A stretch of DNA of 64,000 bases from Dietzia sp. B32. GTDB lineage: Bacteria > Actinomycetota > Actinomycetes > Mycobacteriales > Mycobacteriaceae. The first letter of the stretch is position 1. Each line of letters opens with the position of its first letter. The stretch is taken from assembly GCF_024732245.1 (NCBI RefSeq), contig NZ_CP093845.1, forward strand, positions 496,001 to 560,000, given 5' to 3'. Shown piece by piece: positions 37,975 through 48,343 of the stretch. Made by a program: the position numbers and the translations under genes. The notes under the pieces were generated by a model. The model worked only from the letters and a program-made list of their open reading frames with translations. It did not search any database and was not told the origin of the DNA.

Positions 37975-38038
37975 GTCTCCCCGCAGGGATCAACGGTCTC
38001 CCCGTAGGGATCCACACCCTCCCCGTCAGGGGTCCACG
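37975..38038. repeat. Three imperfect 21-22 bp tandem repeats after ilvD
   Basis: Units 37975-37995, 37996-38016 and 38017-38038 share CTCCCCG..AGGGATC.AC. Each can fold into a small TCCC/GGGA stem. They fill the gap between the convergent ilvD and doxX stops and may contribute to termination. Confidence 0.8.
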
Positions 38039-38055
38039 CCCCGGCGCCCGGGCTC

Positions 38056-38910
38056 TCAGCCCGCGGTGACCGGGGCGCTGTCGGCCGTGGAGGTCAGCGG
38101 GTTGGTGCCGTTGAGGAAGTACCAGACAAGCCCGGCGACGACGGCGACGACCACCAGCCACACGATCCCGGAGAAGCGGGGACGGTGGGACCACGCCCAC
38201 TTGCGGTCGGCGGACCAGCGTCCCGGGCCGGCGAAGAGCAGCGCCACGAGGGCGGCGGCGTAGAGGATCGAGACCTCGAGCCCGCGAGTGGTATCGCTCA
38301 GCACGGGGATGGGATCGGCCCCGGTCAGTCGGATCGCGATGCCCAGTCCCACCAGACCCAGCAGGCCGGCGGCGGCCACCGGGGTGGCCAGACCCACCAC
38401 GAGCATGACCCCGGCGACCAGCTCGACGGCCCCACCGGCGATCGCGATGATGCGGGCCTGGTCGAACCCGGAGTCGGTGAGGGTCTGGGTGAACCCGTCG
38501 ATGCCGGGGCCGCCGAACATCCCGAACAGTTTCTGCAGCCCCCGCATCGCGAGGAGTACGCCCACCGCCAGGCGCAGGACGAACAGTCCGAAGTCCGTCG
38601 TCCCCCGTCGTGCTATCTCATCGCGGGACGCGGGGGCGATGGTGGCCGGCTGGTCGCCGAACGGCAGCGGGGAGGACATGTCGTAGCCACCGGACTCGGC
38701 GAACTGGGAGTAGTCCGTGCGCCCGGCCGCGGGGAAGGCGGTGGTCGCGGTATCCGTGGATCCACCGGCCGAACCGGATGCACCGGCCACGCCGGCCGTG
38801 CCGGCGGTGCCGCCACTTCTCCCCGGGGCGTTGGGTACGTCCAGCGGGTAGTCCACGTCGTGGATGATCTCGGTACGGGCGTCGTCGTCACCGCGTTTTG
38901 AGGAAGTCAC
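38056..38910 (-). CDS. DoxX-family membrane protein (Rv3005c-like)
   Basis: The 284-residue protein has a low-complexity Gly/Thr/Ala N-terminus (about 1-100), then the DoxX core of four helices starting LFVLRLAVGVLLAMRGLQKLFG, and a final extra helix (FSGIVWLVVVAVVAGLVWYF). The M. tuberculosis homolog at the same locus works with SodA and SseA in a membrane oxidative-stress complex; whether that holds here is unknown. TACAGT ends 6 nt before the GTG, a leaderless pattern. It is divergent from lppZ. Confidence 0.88.
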   Translation of the reverse strand: MTSSKRGDDDARTEIIHDVDYPLDVPNAPGRSGGTAGTAGVAGASGSAGGSTDTATTAFPAAGRTDYSQFAESGGYDMSSPLPFGDQPATIAPASRDEIARRGTTDFGLFVLRLAVGVLLAMRGLQKLFGMFGGPGIDGFTQTLTDSGFDQARIIAIAGGAVELVAGVMLVVGLATPVAAAGLLGLVGLGIAIRLTGADPIPVLSDTTRGLEVSILYAAALVALLFAGPGRWSADRKWAWSHRPRFSGIVWLVVVAVVAGLVWYFLNGTNPLTSTADSAPVTAG

Positions 38911-38916
38911 GTACCG

Positions 38917-38922
38917 ACTGTA
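38917..38922 (-). promoter_or_regulatory. Candidate leaderless -10 element of doxX
   Basis: Minus-strand TACAGT fits TANNNT and ends 6 nt before the GTG. It shares a 66-nt intergenic region with the leaderless lppZ promoter. Confidence 0.5.
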
Positions 38923-38963
38923 TGCCGATGCCGGTGCCCCGGCATCGAGGACACGGCGCGCCG

Positions 38964-38969
38964 TAGTCT
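38964..38969 (+). promoter_or_regulatory. Candidate leaderless -10 element of lppZ
   Basis: TAGTCT fits TANNNT and ends 7 nt before the ATG at 38977. Confidence 0.5.
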
Positions 38970-38976
38970 TGTCGGC

Positions 38977-40002
38977 ATGAGATCGCTCCCGCTGCTGCTG
39001 GCACTGGCCGTCGCCGTGTCCGGTTGCGCGAGGTTCGACGACCGTCTCGAGGACCCGTTCACCCCCGCCCCCGGGCCCGGGATGGCGGCCGGACCGCCCC
39101 CCGCCAGCCCCGGCTCGCCGTCCCCACCGCCGTCGTCGCGATCGGGGGAACCGGAACCCCCGCCCGAGACAGGGCCGTGCGTCGACCCGGATCCCGCCGT
39201 CATCGCGACCTGCCTCGACCCCGCCGTCGCCGTGGCAGGGCTGGGTGAGCGAGCCGTGGTCGCGGAGTCGACGGGAGCGGTGAAGATCGTCTCGCCCGAT
39301 GCGCCGCCCGAGCGGTTCGGCCGGGTCGACCCCCGGGGCGGCCGGGTAACCGCCGTCGCACCCTCCCCGGACTTCGCCCAGGACCGCTTGGTGTATCTCC
39401 TCGTCGTCGGCGACGGACCCACCCGGGTGGAGCGCCTGGCGCGCGGTGACGCCCCCCGGACGGTCGCCGAGCTGCCCCCCGCGGACAGTGGGGGGCTCGC
39501 GTTCGTCAATGACGTCCTCACCGTGGGCGTCGGCTCCGATATCGTCCGGTTCCCGTCGTTCACCGGTATCGGCCGAGCCGAGAATCCCCAGACCGTCGGC
39601 CGGGAGTTGGGCCGCATCCAGGCGCTGTGCCCTCTCGGAGACGAGGTGTTCCTCTCCACCGTCACCGACCGGGGCGCCGCGATCCGGACGCCTGAGCGCA
39701 CGGTGTGGACGTGGCCGGACCAGCGCTCGGCAGGGGGGTGCGCGGCGTCCGAGGGCACACTCGCCATCGCGCTACCGGACGCCGAGCGGGTCGACACCCT
39801 CGAGACCGCCGGGGGCGCGGCAGGAGGTCAACCAGAGGCGCTGGCCGAGGGTCGGTACGGGCGCCTGACCGGGCTCACCGTTGCCGGGCAGGGCCTCCTC
39901 CTCGCCGGTACCGCGAACAAGTCGGGCGGATCCGCCGTGCCCACGGACGACCGCGTGGTGATCCTCCCCCAATCCGGCGGCGGCGCGGACGCCCGGACCT
40001 AG
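38977..40002 (+). CDS. lppZ: Beta-propeller lipoprotein (LppZ-like)
   Basis: The 341-residue protein has a signal peptide and lipobox VSGC (Cys17), a Pro/Ser-rich linker, then a domain of repeated strands (AVVAESTGAVKIVSP, GRVTAVAPSPDFAQDRLVYLLV, RLTGLTVAGQGLLLAGTANKSG) typical of soluble glucose/sorbosone dehydrogenase-like propellers. The order doxX-lppZ matches Rv3005c-Rv3006. Role unknown; outer face of the cell membrane. Confidence 0.85.
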   Translation: MRSLPLLLALAVAVSGCARFDDRLEDPFTPAPGPGMAAGPPPASPGSPSPPPSSRSGEPEPPPETGPCVDPDPAVIATCLDPAVAVAGLGERAVVAESTGAVKIVSPDAPPERFGRVDPRGGRVTAVAPSPDFAQDRLVYLLVVGDGPTRVERLARGDAPRTVAELPPADSGGLAFVNDVLTVGVGSDIVRFPSFTGIGRAENPQTVGRELGRIQALCPLGDEVFLSTVTDRGAAIRTPERTVWTWPDQRSAGGCAASEGTLAIALPDAERVDTLETAGGAAGGQPEALAEGRYGRLTGLTVAGQGLLLAGTANKSGGSAVPTDDRVVILPQSGGGADART

Positions 40003-40043
40003 TCGATTCGAACGCTTGTGCCATTTCCCGCCCGCGGATAGAG

Positions 40044-40059
40044 TAGTACACACATTCGA
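40044..40059 (+). promoter_or_regulatory. Degenerate SOS (LexA)-box-like sequence
   Basis: TAGTACACACATTCGA matches 12 of 16 positions of an actinobacterial-type box TCGAACACATGTTCGA, 30 nt before the HNH endonuclease start. Some family members in mycobacteria are DNA-damage induced. This is weak evidence alone. Confidence 0.3.
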
Positions 40060-40089
40060 TCAACGGTGGCGTGCGGGGTGAGGGCCTTG

Positions 40090-41811
40090 GTGACGACGAC
40101 GACGAGCTCGTCCGGATTCACGGCGCTGCGCGCGGTGGATGAGCCGTTGGAGTCGTTGGACGCGGCAGCGCTCAGCGAGGCGGCCCGGTCAGCGACGCTG
40201 GCGCAGAACCTCGCCGCGGCGACCCGGCTGCACGCCGCGTACCTGCTCGTGGAGAGCTTCCGGCGCCTGGACGAGGCCACCCACGGCGACCCCGCCGGCG
40301 ACACCCGCCCCGCCCACGCCCGCCTGGACCCGGCCGGCCGGGCCCGCGATCACCTGGCCGCGGCCATGTCACTGACCTGCTGGCACGCCGGACACCTGGT
40401 CACCGCCGCCATCCAGGCCCACACCCGGCTACCGCGACTGCGGGGCGCCGTCGAACGCGGCCTGCTGCCCGAACAGTTGGCCATCGACGCCGCCTGCCGC
40501 CTGGCCGACGTCCCGGACGAGGCGATCGGCCCCGTCGAGTCCGAGGTCATCGGCCACCTCACCCGGGCCCTTGCCGGTGGCCATCGGCCCAGCCGCTCCG
40601 CACTGGACACCTCCGTCGACAACGCGGTCGCACGCCACGCCCCACAAGCCGCCCAGGACGCCGTCGACGCCGCCGCCGACCAGCGCACCGTGCGATTCCG
40701 TCCCGGCCGCAACGGCATGACCTCCATGTGGGCCCACCTGCCCTCCGGCGACGCCGAGAAACTGCGCCGCCGCATCGACGCCGCCGCCCGCGCCGCCACG
40801 GACCTGTGCCACCCCCGCAGCCGCAACCAACTGCGCGCCGACGCCCTCATCGCCCTGGGCGACCCCAACACCACCGACATCGCCGACCCCGCACACCACC
40901 CCGCACACCACCCCGAGCACACCCCGACCAGCAGCCCCGCCGGCACCGGTACCGACGACCGCGGACACCGGCCCCCGCTCGGCGCCTCGTGGGGCACCGA
41001 CAAGCCCATCCGCATCTCGGTCATCAACACCCTCGCCGACGGACTGCCCAACCAGGTCCAGTTCGTCAACGGCGCCTACGCCAGCTTCGACTGGCTCTGC
41101 GAAGAACTACTCTCCGGCGGCGACGCCACCGTCCGGTTCGAACTCATCGACCCCGCCCCCGGCAACCTCGACGTCCCCGACGCGATCCTCAAATACTTCA
41201 TCACCCCCGCGCTGGCAGAACGCATCCGACTGCGCGACGGGACCTGCCGCCACCCCGGATGCACCGTCGACGCCCACGACTGCGAGATCGACCACGCCAT
41301 CGTCTTCGACCACAGGCGGCCCGAACTCGGCGGCCCCACCGCCGAGTGGAACCTGATGTGCCTCTGCCGCAAACACCACCGGGAAAAAACCTTCGGCCAC
41401 TGCGCCTATCGCCCCGGCCCCCTGGGCGAGCTGACGATCATCACCGAAACCGGCCACGAACACCACACCAGCCCCACCGGCCCCCTGGCCCAGGCGCGCA
41501 ACCACATCCTCGAACGCCAATGGCGAGCACACCTCGACCACCTCACCGCCGACGACGGCCACCTCACCAACCCACCAGGCACCACCCGACACCGGCGGGC
41601 CGCCACCGGCAGCACCCGGCCACCTGTCGGGACCGAGCCGCCTGACGGGGCCGAGCCTCCAGTCGGGACCGAGCCGTCGGTCGGAGTCGAGCCGTCGGTC
41701 GGAGTCGAGCCGTCGGTCGGTGCCGGGCAGTCCGACGACTCGGTGTGGCGCCGCACGCGGGGCCGAGACTGCCCACCGCGCGACGCTACCGAGGGCGATC
41801 AGTCCGCCTAG
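40090..41811 (+). CDS. DUF222/HNH endonuclease (13E12 repeat family)
   Basis: The 573-residue protein has an N-terminal DUF222 helical domain (about 20-330) and a C-terminal HNH nuclease motif: CRHPGCTVDAHDCEIDHA, then WNLMCLCRKHHREKT with zinc-binding cysteines. Such genes occur in many copies in actinobacteria and behave as selfish elements. The CAC/CCC-rich codon use differs from its neighbours. The C-terminus carries six hexapeptide repeats. GTG 40090 was chosen for GAGG at 6 nt; GTG 40066 is possible. It lies between lppZ and gatB. Confidence 0.9.
   Translation: MTTTTSSSGFTALRAVDEPLESLDAAALSEAARSATLAQNLAAATRLHAAYLLVESFRRLDEATHGDPAGDTRPAHARLDPAGRARDHLAAAMSLTCWHAGHLVTAAIQAHTRLPRLRGAVERGLLPEQLAIDAACRLADVPDEAIGPVESEVIGHLTRALAGGHRPSRSALDTSVDNAVARHAPQAAQDAVDAAADQRTVRFRPGRNGMTSMWAHLPSGDAEKLRRRIDAAARAATDLCHPRSRNQLRADALIALGDPNTTDIADPAHHPAHHPEHTPTSSPAGTGTDDRGHRPPLGASWGTDKPIRISVINTLADGLPNQVQFVNGAYASFDWLCEELLSGGDATVRFELIDPAPGNLDVPDAILKYFITPALAERIRLRDGTCRHPGCTVDAHDCEIDHAIVFDHRRPELGGPTAEWNLMCLCRKHHREKTFGHCAYRPGPLGELTIITETGHEHHTSPTGPLAQARNHILERQWRAHLDHLTADDGHLTNPPGTTRHRRAATGSTRPPVGTEPPDGAEPPVGTEPSVGVEPSVGVEPSVGAGQSDDSVWRRTRGRDCPPRDATEGDQSA
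41623..41730. repeat. Six 18-bp tandem repeats at the 3' end of the HNH gene
   Basis: Six in-frame units from 41623 to 41730 encode a (P/S)-(V/D)-G-x-(E/G)-P-type repeat. Units four and five are identical, suggesting recent slippage expansion. Confidence 0.9.
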
Positions 41812-41892
41812 CCATCGCCGATCGGTATGGATGTCCGTGCCGCTCAGCTACCGTGCTGCTCGGCTACTGATGATTCGGCTACCGTGCGAACC

Positions 41893-43374
41893 TCAGTTGC
41901 ACGCCGCGATGACCAGCTCTTTCACGCGCGCCGGGTCTGCCTGACCGCGGGTCGCCTTCATGACGGCACCGACGATCGCGCCGGCAGCCTGCACCTTGCC
42001 GGAGCGGATCTTGTCGGCGATGTCGGGCTGGGCTGCCAGGGCGTCGTCGACGGCCTTCTGCAGGGCCGAGTCGTCCCGCACCACCTCGAGGCCCTTGTCC
42101 GCGACGATCTGGTCGGGCTCGCCCTCGCCGTCGAGGATCGCGTCGACTACCTGGCGGCCGAGCTTGTTCGTGAGCTTGCCCTCGGCGACCAGTTCGATGA
42201 CCCGCGCCAGCTGTGCTGGGTCGATGGCGAGTTCGGTGAGGGCGACACCGCGCTTGTTGGACTGCTGGGTCATGTACGACACCCACCACGACCGGGCCTC
42301 GGCGGCCGGGGCGCCCGCGTCGACCGTGGCGAGGATGAGATCGAGGGCTCCGGCGTTGACGAGGTCCCGCATCTCCTCGTCCGAGACGCCCCAGTCCGCC
42401 TGGACTCGTGCGCGGCGGACCCACGGCAGCTCCGGTAGCGTCGCGCGGATCTCCTCGATGAGTTCTTCGGTGGGCTCCACGGGCGCGAGATCCGGCTCGG
42501 GGAAGTAGCGGTAGTCCTCCGCAGACTCCTTTGGCCGCCCGGACGTCGTGGTGCCGTCCGACTCGTGGAAGTGGCGGGTCTCGAGCACGACCTCGTCGCC
42601 TGCGGTGAGGACGTCGGCCTGGCGGCACATCTCGTGCCGAACCGCGATCTCGACGCTGCGCAGGGAGTTGACGTTCTTGGTCTCCGTGCGGGTGCCGAAC
42701 TCGGTGGCGCCCTTCGGCATCAGCGACACGTTCGCGTCACACCGCATCGAACCCTGGTCCATCCGGACGTCCGACACGTCGAGACTGGAGAGCAGATCTC
42801 GCAGCGTGGTGACGTAGGCGCGGGCGATCTCCGGCGCCCTCTCCCCCGCCCCGACGATCGGCTTGGAGACGATCTCGATGAGAGGGACGCCGGCGCGGTT
42901 GAAGTCGAGCAGCGAGTGGGTCGCACCGTGGATGCGGCCGCTGGCGGAGCCGACGTGGGTGGACTTGCCGGTGTCCTCCTCCATGTGCGCGCGCTCGATC
43001 TCGACCCGCCACGTCTCGCCGTCCTCGAGCTGTACGTCGAGGTAGCCGTCGTGGGCGATCGGCTCGTCGTACTGCGAGATCTGATAGTTCTTCGGCTGGT
43101 CCGGGTAGAAGTAGTTCTTGCGCGCGAAACGGCTGTGCGGCGCGATCGAGCAGTTGAGCGCCAGACCGATCTTGATGGCCCACTCCACGGCCTGACGGTT
43201 GGCCACGGGCAACGCGCCCGGCAGACCGATACACACCGGACACACCTGGGTGTTGGGATCCGCCCCGAACGCGGTGGGACATCCGCAAAACATCTTGGTG
43301 GCGGTGTGCAGCTCTACGTGCACCTCCATGCCCATGACGGGATCGAAACGTGACACGACCTCGGTGAACTCCAT
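41893..43374 (-). CDS. gatB: Asp-tRNA(Asn)/Glu-tRNA(Gln) amidotransferase subunit B
   Basis: tRNA-binding and glutamyl-phosphate-forming subunit of the GatCAB amidotransferase. The 493-residue product starts [23 protein letters not shown] with the zinc-binding [12 protein letters not shown], and ends with the GatB/YqeY helical domain. ATG 43374 lies 10 nt after the pfkA stop. TAGATT, beginning with that stop, ends 7 nt before the ATG. Confidence 0.98.
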   Translation of the reverse strand: MEFTEVVSRFDPVMGMEVHVELHTATKMFCGCPTAFGADPNTQVCPVCIGLPGALPVANRQAVEWAIKIGLALNCSIAPHSRFARKNYFYPDQPKNYQISQYDEPIAHDGYLDVQLEDGETWRVEIERAHMEEDTGKSTHVGSASGRIHGATHSLLDFNRAGVPLIEIVSKPIVGAGERAPEIARAYVTTLRDLLSSLDVSDVRMDQGSMRCDANVSLMPKGATEFGTRTETKNVNSLRSVEIAVRHEMCRQADVLTAGDEVVLETRHFHESDGTTTSGRPKESAEDYRYFPEPDLAPVEPTEELIEEIRATLPELPWVRRARVQADWGVSDEEMRDLVNAGALDLILATVDAGAPAAEARSWWVSYMTQQSNKRGVALTELAIDPAQLARVIELVAEGKLTNKLGRQVVDAILDGEGEPDQIVADKGLEVVRDDSALQKAVDDALAAQPDIADKIRSGKVQAAGAIVGAVMKATRGQADPARVKELVIAACN

Positions 43375-43381
43375 GCGGAAC

Positions 43382-43387
43382 AATCTA
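43382..43387 (-). promoter_or_regulatory. Candidate -10 element of gatB, overlapping the pfkA stop
   Basis: Minus-strand TAGATT ends 7 nt before the gatB ATG and shares its TAG with the pfkA stop codon. Confidence 0.5.
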
Positions 43388-44419
43388 GCCGAAGAGGCAG
43401 GCGGCCTCGCGGTAGCGGTCCTCCGGAACGGTCTTGAGCACCGCGACGGCGTCCTCGACCGGCACCATCTCGATCGACTCCCCGCGTAGCGCGACGATCT
43501 GGCCGAAGTCACCGCGGTGCACGGCGTGAGCCGCGTGCACCCCGAAACGGGTCGCCAGGACGCGGTCGTACGCGGTCGGGGTCCCGCCTCGCTGGATGTG
43601 ACCCAGCACGGTGGTCCGGACGTCGCGGTTCATGCGCTCGGCGATCGCGGCGGCCATCTGGTCGGCCACCCCGGTGAACACCTCGTGGCCGAACTGGTCG
43701 TTGCCGCCCGCGCGGAGCGTCATCCCGGATCCCTCGACGGGCGTCGCCCCTTCGGCCACCACGCAGATCCCGTAGGCCTCCCCCATCTGGAACCGGCGCT
43801 TCATCACCTTGCACACGTAATCGATGTCGAACGGCACCTCGGGGATGACGATCATGTGCGCGCCGGACGCCAACCCCGCGTGGAGCGCGATCCAGCCGGC
43901 GTGCCGGCCCATCACCTCGACGAGCATGACCCGCTCGTGGGACTCCGCCGTCGTGTGCAGCCGATCGATCGCATCGGAGGCGATCGAGACGGCGGTGTCG
44001 AAGCCGAAGGTGTAGTCGGTGCCGCCGACGTCGTTGTCGATGGTCTTGGGCACCCCCACCACGGGGATGCCGTTCTCGGTCAACCAGCGGGCCGCCTTGA
44101 GCGTTCCGTCGCCACCGATGGCCACCAGGGCATCGATCGCATGCCGCTCGAGGGTCTCGCGGATCTCCGGCAGGCTCGCCGTGAGGATGTCGGGGTTCAG
44201 TCGACCGGTTCCGAGAATCGTGCCACCGCGCAGCAGGATGCGATCGATGCCCTCGTCGTCGAACAGCGGTACCGCACGGTCGTTCACCAACCCGGACCAC
44301 CCGTCCTGGAACCCCAGGACCGGGGAGTCGTACTCCGAGTTGGCGGTGCGGACCAGCGCGCGGATGACCGCGTTGAGTCCGGGACAGTCGCCGCCGGCGG
44401 TCAGGACACCTATACGCAC
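43385..44419 (-). CDS. pfkA: 6-phosphofructokinase (ATP-dependent, group III type)
   Basis: Phosphorylates fructose-6-phosphate in glycolysis. The 344-residue product has the substrate motifs [12 protein letters not shown] and [17 protein letters not shown]. At the phosphoryl-donor positions it has Gly105 (GGDGT) with Lys125 (PKTIDND), a combination known from actinobacterial ATP-PFKs and close to the PPi-dependent enzymes. The GTG start has GAGAGGAG at 6 nt. Confidence 0.97.
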   Translation of the reverse strand: MRIGVLTAGGDCPGLNAVIRALVRTANSEYDSPVLGFQDGWSGLVNDRAVPLFDDEGIDRILLRGGTILGTGRLNPDILTASLPEIRETLERHAIDALVAIGGDGTLKAARWLTENGIPVVGVPKTIDNDVGGTDYTFGFDTAVSIASDAIDRLHTTAESHERVMLVEVMGRHAGWIALHAGLASGAHMIVIPEVPFDIDYVCKVMKRRFQMGEAYGICVVAEGATPVEGSGMTLRAGGNDQFGHEVFTGVADQMAAAIAERMNRDVRTTVLGHIQRGGTPTAYDRVLATRFGVHAAHAVHRGDFGQIVALRGESIEMVPVEDAVAVLKTVPEDRYREAACLFG

Positions 44420-44476
44420 GTCGAGCTCCTCTCGGTTCCCCCGCAGTCTAGGTCCGCATGCGGCCCACCACGGTGG

Positions 44477-45862
44477 TCACCGCGCCGGGCTCACCGACTG
44501 TTCACCGGTTCGGAACGCCATGGTGGCCAGACCGCCCAACAGGACGACCGCGGCGGGCAGGTACATCGCGTCCGCCACGGCCTGACCGATGTCACCGTGC
44601 GCGACGAACCGGGCCTGCACCAGGGCGCCGATCGCGGCGGACCCGAGGACCGCACCGACCTGGCGGGTGGTGTTGTAGACACCGGACCCCGCGCCAGCCG
44701 ACGCCATCTCCAGGCGCCGCATCGCCGTCGACGACGTCGGGGCCCACACACACCCGTTGGCCACACCCATCAGTGCGATCGGACCGAGCAGGACGGGAAT
44801 CGAGGTCTGGGCGTCCATCACCAGGGCGAGCCAGAACAGGGACACCGCGTACGAGAAGTAGCCGATGCCCGTGAAGATCCTCGGGTCGATACTGTCCGCC
44901 CACCGGCCGACCACCGGTGCGAGGACGCCCGCGATCAACGCCATCGGCAGCAGCATCATGCCCGCGCGGGTCGGACTGAGCTCCTTGACCCCCTGGAGAT
45001 AGAACATGATCGGGACCATGGTGCCGGCGGTGACGAAGCCGATCGTGGAGACCCCGAACGTCCCGATCGAGAAGTTGCGATCGCGGAACAGGCGTAGAGG
45101 AACGAGCGGCTCGGTCCGGACCCGGGACTGCCACCACACGAACACCACGAGTCCCACCACGCCGGCGACGATGAGCCCCGTGGTGGTGCCGCCCCACCCG
45201 TGCTCCTCCCCCTGCTGGATCCCGAACACCAGGAAGAACATGCCGACGGCGGACAGGACGATCCCCGGCACGTCGTACGAACGCGACCGGGTCTCCAGAA
45301 CCGGTACCCACAGCCACACCAGCACCACGGCGAGGACGCCGAACGGGATGTTGACGAAGAAGACCCACCGCCAGTCGAACGCGTCGATCAATACCCCGCC
45401 GAACACCGGGCCCACGACGGAGGCGATCCCCGCGACGGCGCCCCATGCGCCCATGGCCGCGCCGCGCCGGGCCGGCGCGAACACACGGGTGATGACACTG
45501 AGCGACTGCGGGGTCAGCAGTGCCGCGCCGAAACCCTGGAACACCCGCGCCACGATGAGCGTCTCGATGTCGGGTGCCAATCCGCACCACAGGGAGGCGC
45601 CGGTGAACACCACCAATCCCGCGATCGCCACGGTGCGGGGCCCGACCTGGTCACCGAGACGGCCGGTGAACAGCAACGGCACCACGTACGCCAGCAGATA
45701 CGCGCTGGTCACCCAGATGACCTGGTTGGTGGTGGCACCGAGCTGGGTGACGAACGCGTCGGTGGCCACCGCGACGATCGTCTGATCCACCAGGATCATG
45801 AAGAACCCGATGACCAGTGCCGCGAGCGCCTTCCATGCGTCCCTCTCGGGGACGGTCGTCAC
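44477..45862 (-). CDS. MFS efflux transporter, DHA2 (EmrB/QacA) type
   Basis: The 461-residue membrane protein has about 12-14 hydrophobic segments, starting [22 protein letters not shown], with [18 protein letters not shown] and the motif C-like [19 protein letters not shown]. Its GTG overlaps the gatA stop by 4 nt (GTGA), so it is transcribed from the gatCA unit. It is unrelated in function to tRNA amidation and appears inserted between gatA and pfkA relative to M. tuberculosis. Confidence 0.92.
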   Translation of the reverse strand: MTTVPERDAWKALAALVIGFFMILVDQTIVAVATDAFVTQLGATTNQVIWVTSAYLLAYVVPLLFTGRLGDQVGPRTVAIAGLVVFTGASLWCGLAPDIETLIVARVFQGFGAALLTPQSLSVITRVFAPARRGAAMGAWGAVAGIASVVGPVFGGVLIDAFDWRWVFFVNIPFGVLAVVLVWLWVPVLETRSRSYDVPGIVLSAVGMFFLVFGIQQGEEHGWGGTTTGLIVAGVVGLVVFVWWQSRVRTEPLVPLRLFRDRNFSIGTFGVSTIGFVTAGTMVPIMFYLQGVKELSPTRAGMMLLPMALIAGVLAPVVGRWADSIDPRIFTGIGYFSYAVSLFWLALVMDAQTSIPVLLGPIALMGVANGCVWAPTSSTAMRRLEMASAGAGSGVYNTTRQVGAVLGSAAIGALVQARFVAHGDIGQAVADAMYLPAAVVLLGGLATMAFRTGEQSVSPAR

Positions 45863-47313
45863 GCTATCGCGCCTCTCGCGGCCTCGTAGGCGGCCCCGAC
45901 CCGGTACAGGCGGTCGTCGGCGAGCGCCGGCGCCATGATCTGCAGACCGGCGGGCAGGCCCTCGACCAGGCCGGACGGAACAGACATGCCGCAGTGCCCG
46001 GCCAGGTTGAGCGGCAGGGTGCACAGGTCGAACTGGTACATGGCGACCGGGTCCTCCACCTTGTCCCCGAGCGGGAACGCGGTGGTCGGCGTGGTCGGCG
46101 AGATCAGGACGTCGACCTTCTCGTAGGCGGCGTCGAAGTCGCGTGCGATGAGCGTGCGTACCTTCTGGGCCTGGCCGTAGAACGCGTCGTAGTACCCGGC
46201 CGACAGGGCGTAGGTGCCGAGCATGATGCGGCGCTTGACCTCGGGGCCGAAGCCGGCCTCGCGGCTGGCGGCCATGACCTGGTCCGCCGAACCGTCACCG
46301 GTCCGCAGGCCATAGCGCATGGCGTCGAAGCGTGCCAGGTTGCTGGAGACCTCGGACGGCAGGATGAGGTAGTAGGCGGGCAGTGCGTACCGGAAATTGG
46401 GGCACGAGACCTCCACGATCTCCGCGCCCAGCTCGCGCAGCGTGTCCACCGCCGCACGGAAGGACGCCTCGACACCGGGCTGGTAGCCCTCACCGGAGAA
46501 CTCCGTGACCACGCCGACCCGCAGGCCGGTCAGATCGCCCCTGGCGCCCTCCCGGGCGGCGGCGACGACGTCTGGGATCGCGACGTCGAGACTGGTGGAG
46601 TCGCGCGGGTCGTGCCCGGCGATCACCTGGTGCAGCAGCGCGGTGTCCTCGACCGTGCGGCCGCACGGGCCGCCCTGGTCGAGAGACGACGCGCAGGCCA
46701 CGAGGCCGTAACGCGAGACCGTGCCGTAGGTGGGCTTGACGCCGACCGTCGCGGTGAGCGCGGCGGGCTGGCGGATCGACCCGCCCGTGTCGGTGCCGAT
46801 GGCGATCGGCGCCTGGTGGGAGGCCAGCGCGGCGGCCGAACCGCCGCCGGACCCGCCGGGGGTCCGGCTCGGATCCCACGGGTTTCGGGTGGGCCCGTAG
46901 GCGGAGTTCTCGGTCGAGGACCCCATCGCGAACTCGTCCATGTTGGTCTTGCCGAGGATCGGGATGCCCGCCTCGCGGAGCCTGGCGGTGACCGTCGCGT
47001 CGTACGGCGAGCGGTAGCCCTCGAGCATCCGAGAGCCGCACGTGGTGGGCGCGTCCGTGGTGGTGAACACGTCCTTCAGGGCGATGGGCACGCCGGCCAG
47101 CGGGCCGAGCTCCTCGCCGGCCGCCAGTCGGGTGTCGACGTCCCGGGCCGCCCGGAGGGCCTCGTCCGCGCCCACGTGGAGGAACGCGTTGATCTGGCCG
47201 TCGACCTCGTCGATCCGGTCCAGGTGCGCACGGGTGACCTCCTCCGAGGACACCTCCCGCGCGGCGATCCGGCCCGCCAGCTCGGCGGCGGTGGCGGTGG
47301 TGAGCTCGGTCAT
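45859..47313 (-). CDS. gatA: Asp-tRNA(Asn)/Glu-tRNA(Gln) amidotransferase subunit A
   Basis: Amidase subunit that releases ammonia from glutamine. The 484-residue product has the Ser-Ser-Lys triad: Lys80 (PIALKD), Ser155 in [12 protein letters not shown] and Ser179 in GTDTGGSI. The ATG overlaps the gatC stop (ATGA). Confidence 0.98.
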   Translation of the reverse strand: MTELTTATAAELAGRIAAREVSSEEVTRAHLDRIDEVDGQINAFLHVGADEALRAARDVDTRLAAGEELGPLAGVPIALKDVFTTTDAPTTCGSRMLEGYRSPYDATVTARLREAGIPILGKTNMDEFAMGSSTENSAYGPTRNPWDPSRTPGGSGGGSAAALASHQAPIAIGTDTGGSIRQPAALTATVGVKPTYGTVSRYGLVACASSLDQGGPCGRTVEDTALLHQVIAGHDPRDSTSLDVAIPDVVAAAREGARGDLTGLRVGVVTEFSGEGYQPGVEASFRAAVDTLRELGAEIVEVSCPNFRYALPAYYLILPSEVSSNLARFDAMRYGLRTGDGSADQVMAASREAGFGPEVKRRIMLGTYALSAGYYDAFYGQAQKVRTLIARDFDAAYEKVDVLISPTTPTTAFPLGDKVEDPVAMYQFDLCTLPLNLAGHCGMSVPSGLVEGLPAGLQIMAPALADDRLYRVGAAYEAARGAIA

Positions 47314-47609
47314 GCGTCCTCCCCCAGGATCTGCGGAACCTCGAAGCGCTGTTCGTCGGCGGCCGGGGCCTGGTCGAGGGCCTGCTCCGGGGTGAGGCCC
47401 GGGGTGACCACGTCGTCCCGGTACACGTTGGTGATAGCGGTGGGGTGGCTCATCGCGGGCACGTCCTCCGCGGCGACCTCGGACACCGCCTGCACGTGGT
47501 CGAGGATGTCGGTGAGCTGCTGTGCGAACGAGTCCAGCTCGGAGTCGCTCAGTTCCAGGCGGGAGAGCCTGGCCAGATGCGCGACGTCCCCGCGTGAGAT
47601 CGAGGTCAC
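47310..47609 (-). CDS. gatC: Asp-tRNA(Asn)/Glu-tRNA(Gln) amidotransferase subunit C
   Basis: Small 99-residue clamp subunit of GatCAB, with the typical start [21 protein letters not shown]. The GTG start has AAGGGG upstream. It is first in gatC-gatA-MFS. Confidence 0.96.
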   Translation of the reverse strand: MTSISRGDVAHLARLSRLELSDSELDSFAQQLTDILDHVQAVSEVAAEDVPAMSHPTAITNVYRDDVVTPGLTPEQALDQAPAADEQRFEVPQILGEDA

Positions 47610-47686
47610 GTGCCTGCCCCTTTCCGTGACGTGGTCGGTACCGGCCCAGCCTAGTCAGCCCATATGCGTGCGGCACAATGGGCGTC

Positions 47687-48343
47687 ATGTCTTATCTTCT
47701 CCGTGTCATGCTGCCCGACCGACCGGGCAGTCTCGGTTCCCTCGCGGTGGCGCTGGGGACCGTGGACGCGGACATCATCAGCCTCGACGTGGTCGACCGT
47801 TTCGACGGGGTCGCCGTGGACGACATCGTCGTGGAGGTCCCCCACGGCACCTTCCCCGACGCCCTCATCACCGCGGCGGAGCGACTGGACGGCGTGCACG
47901 TCGACTCCCTTCGCCCGTTCGGCGGGATCCTCGACGCCCACCGCGAACTCGAACTCATCGACGCCGTCGCCGGGGCGGGTGCAGGGGCCGCGCAAATGCT
48001 CGCGGACGAACTCCCCGCCGCGCTGCGCGTCGGCTGGGCCCTGGTGGTGGAGGTGACCGGGGACGCGGTGTGCCGGCTGGCCGCGCGGGGCGAATCCGCG
48101 CCGATGTGGGACGGTGGCGAGGTGTCCGTGTTGTGCGGCCTGGACCGGGTCACCGCACTGGATGACGACGACGACGGCGTGCCGGCGGAGTGGAGGGCCA
48201 TGGACACCTCGCTCGCCGCGGCGCCGTTGAACTCGGGGCACGTCCTCGTGGTGGGCCGACCGGGCGGTCCCTCGTTCCGGCCGTCCGAGATCGCCCGCCT
48301 GGGATATCTCACGGGGATCCTCCGGACCCTCGACGCGGGCTGA
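47687..48343 (+). CDS. ACT-domain amino-acid-binding protein (Rv3013-like)
   Basis: The 218-residue protein has an N-terminal ACT domain ([29 protein letters not shown]) and a C-terminal region with no domain I recognise. It probably senses an amino acid; target unknown. Divergent from gatC, as Rv3013 is from Rv3012c. ATG 47687 was chosen: CACAAT ends 7 nt before it, a near match to the leaderless pattern; ATG 47678 is an alternative. The last 35 nt overlap a convergent gene. Confidence 0.82.
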   Translation: MSYLLRVMLPDRPGSLGSLAVALGTVDADIISLDVVDRFDGVAVDDIVVEVPHGTFPDALITAAERLDGVHVDSLRPFGGILDAHRELELIDAVAGAGAGAAQMLADELPAALRVGWALVVEVTGDAVCRLAARGESAPMWDGGEVSVLCGLDRVTALDDDDDGVPAEWRAMDTSLAAAPLNSGHVLVVGRPGGPSFRPSEIARLGYLTGILRTLDAG

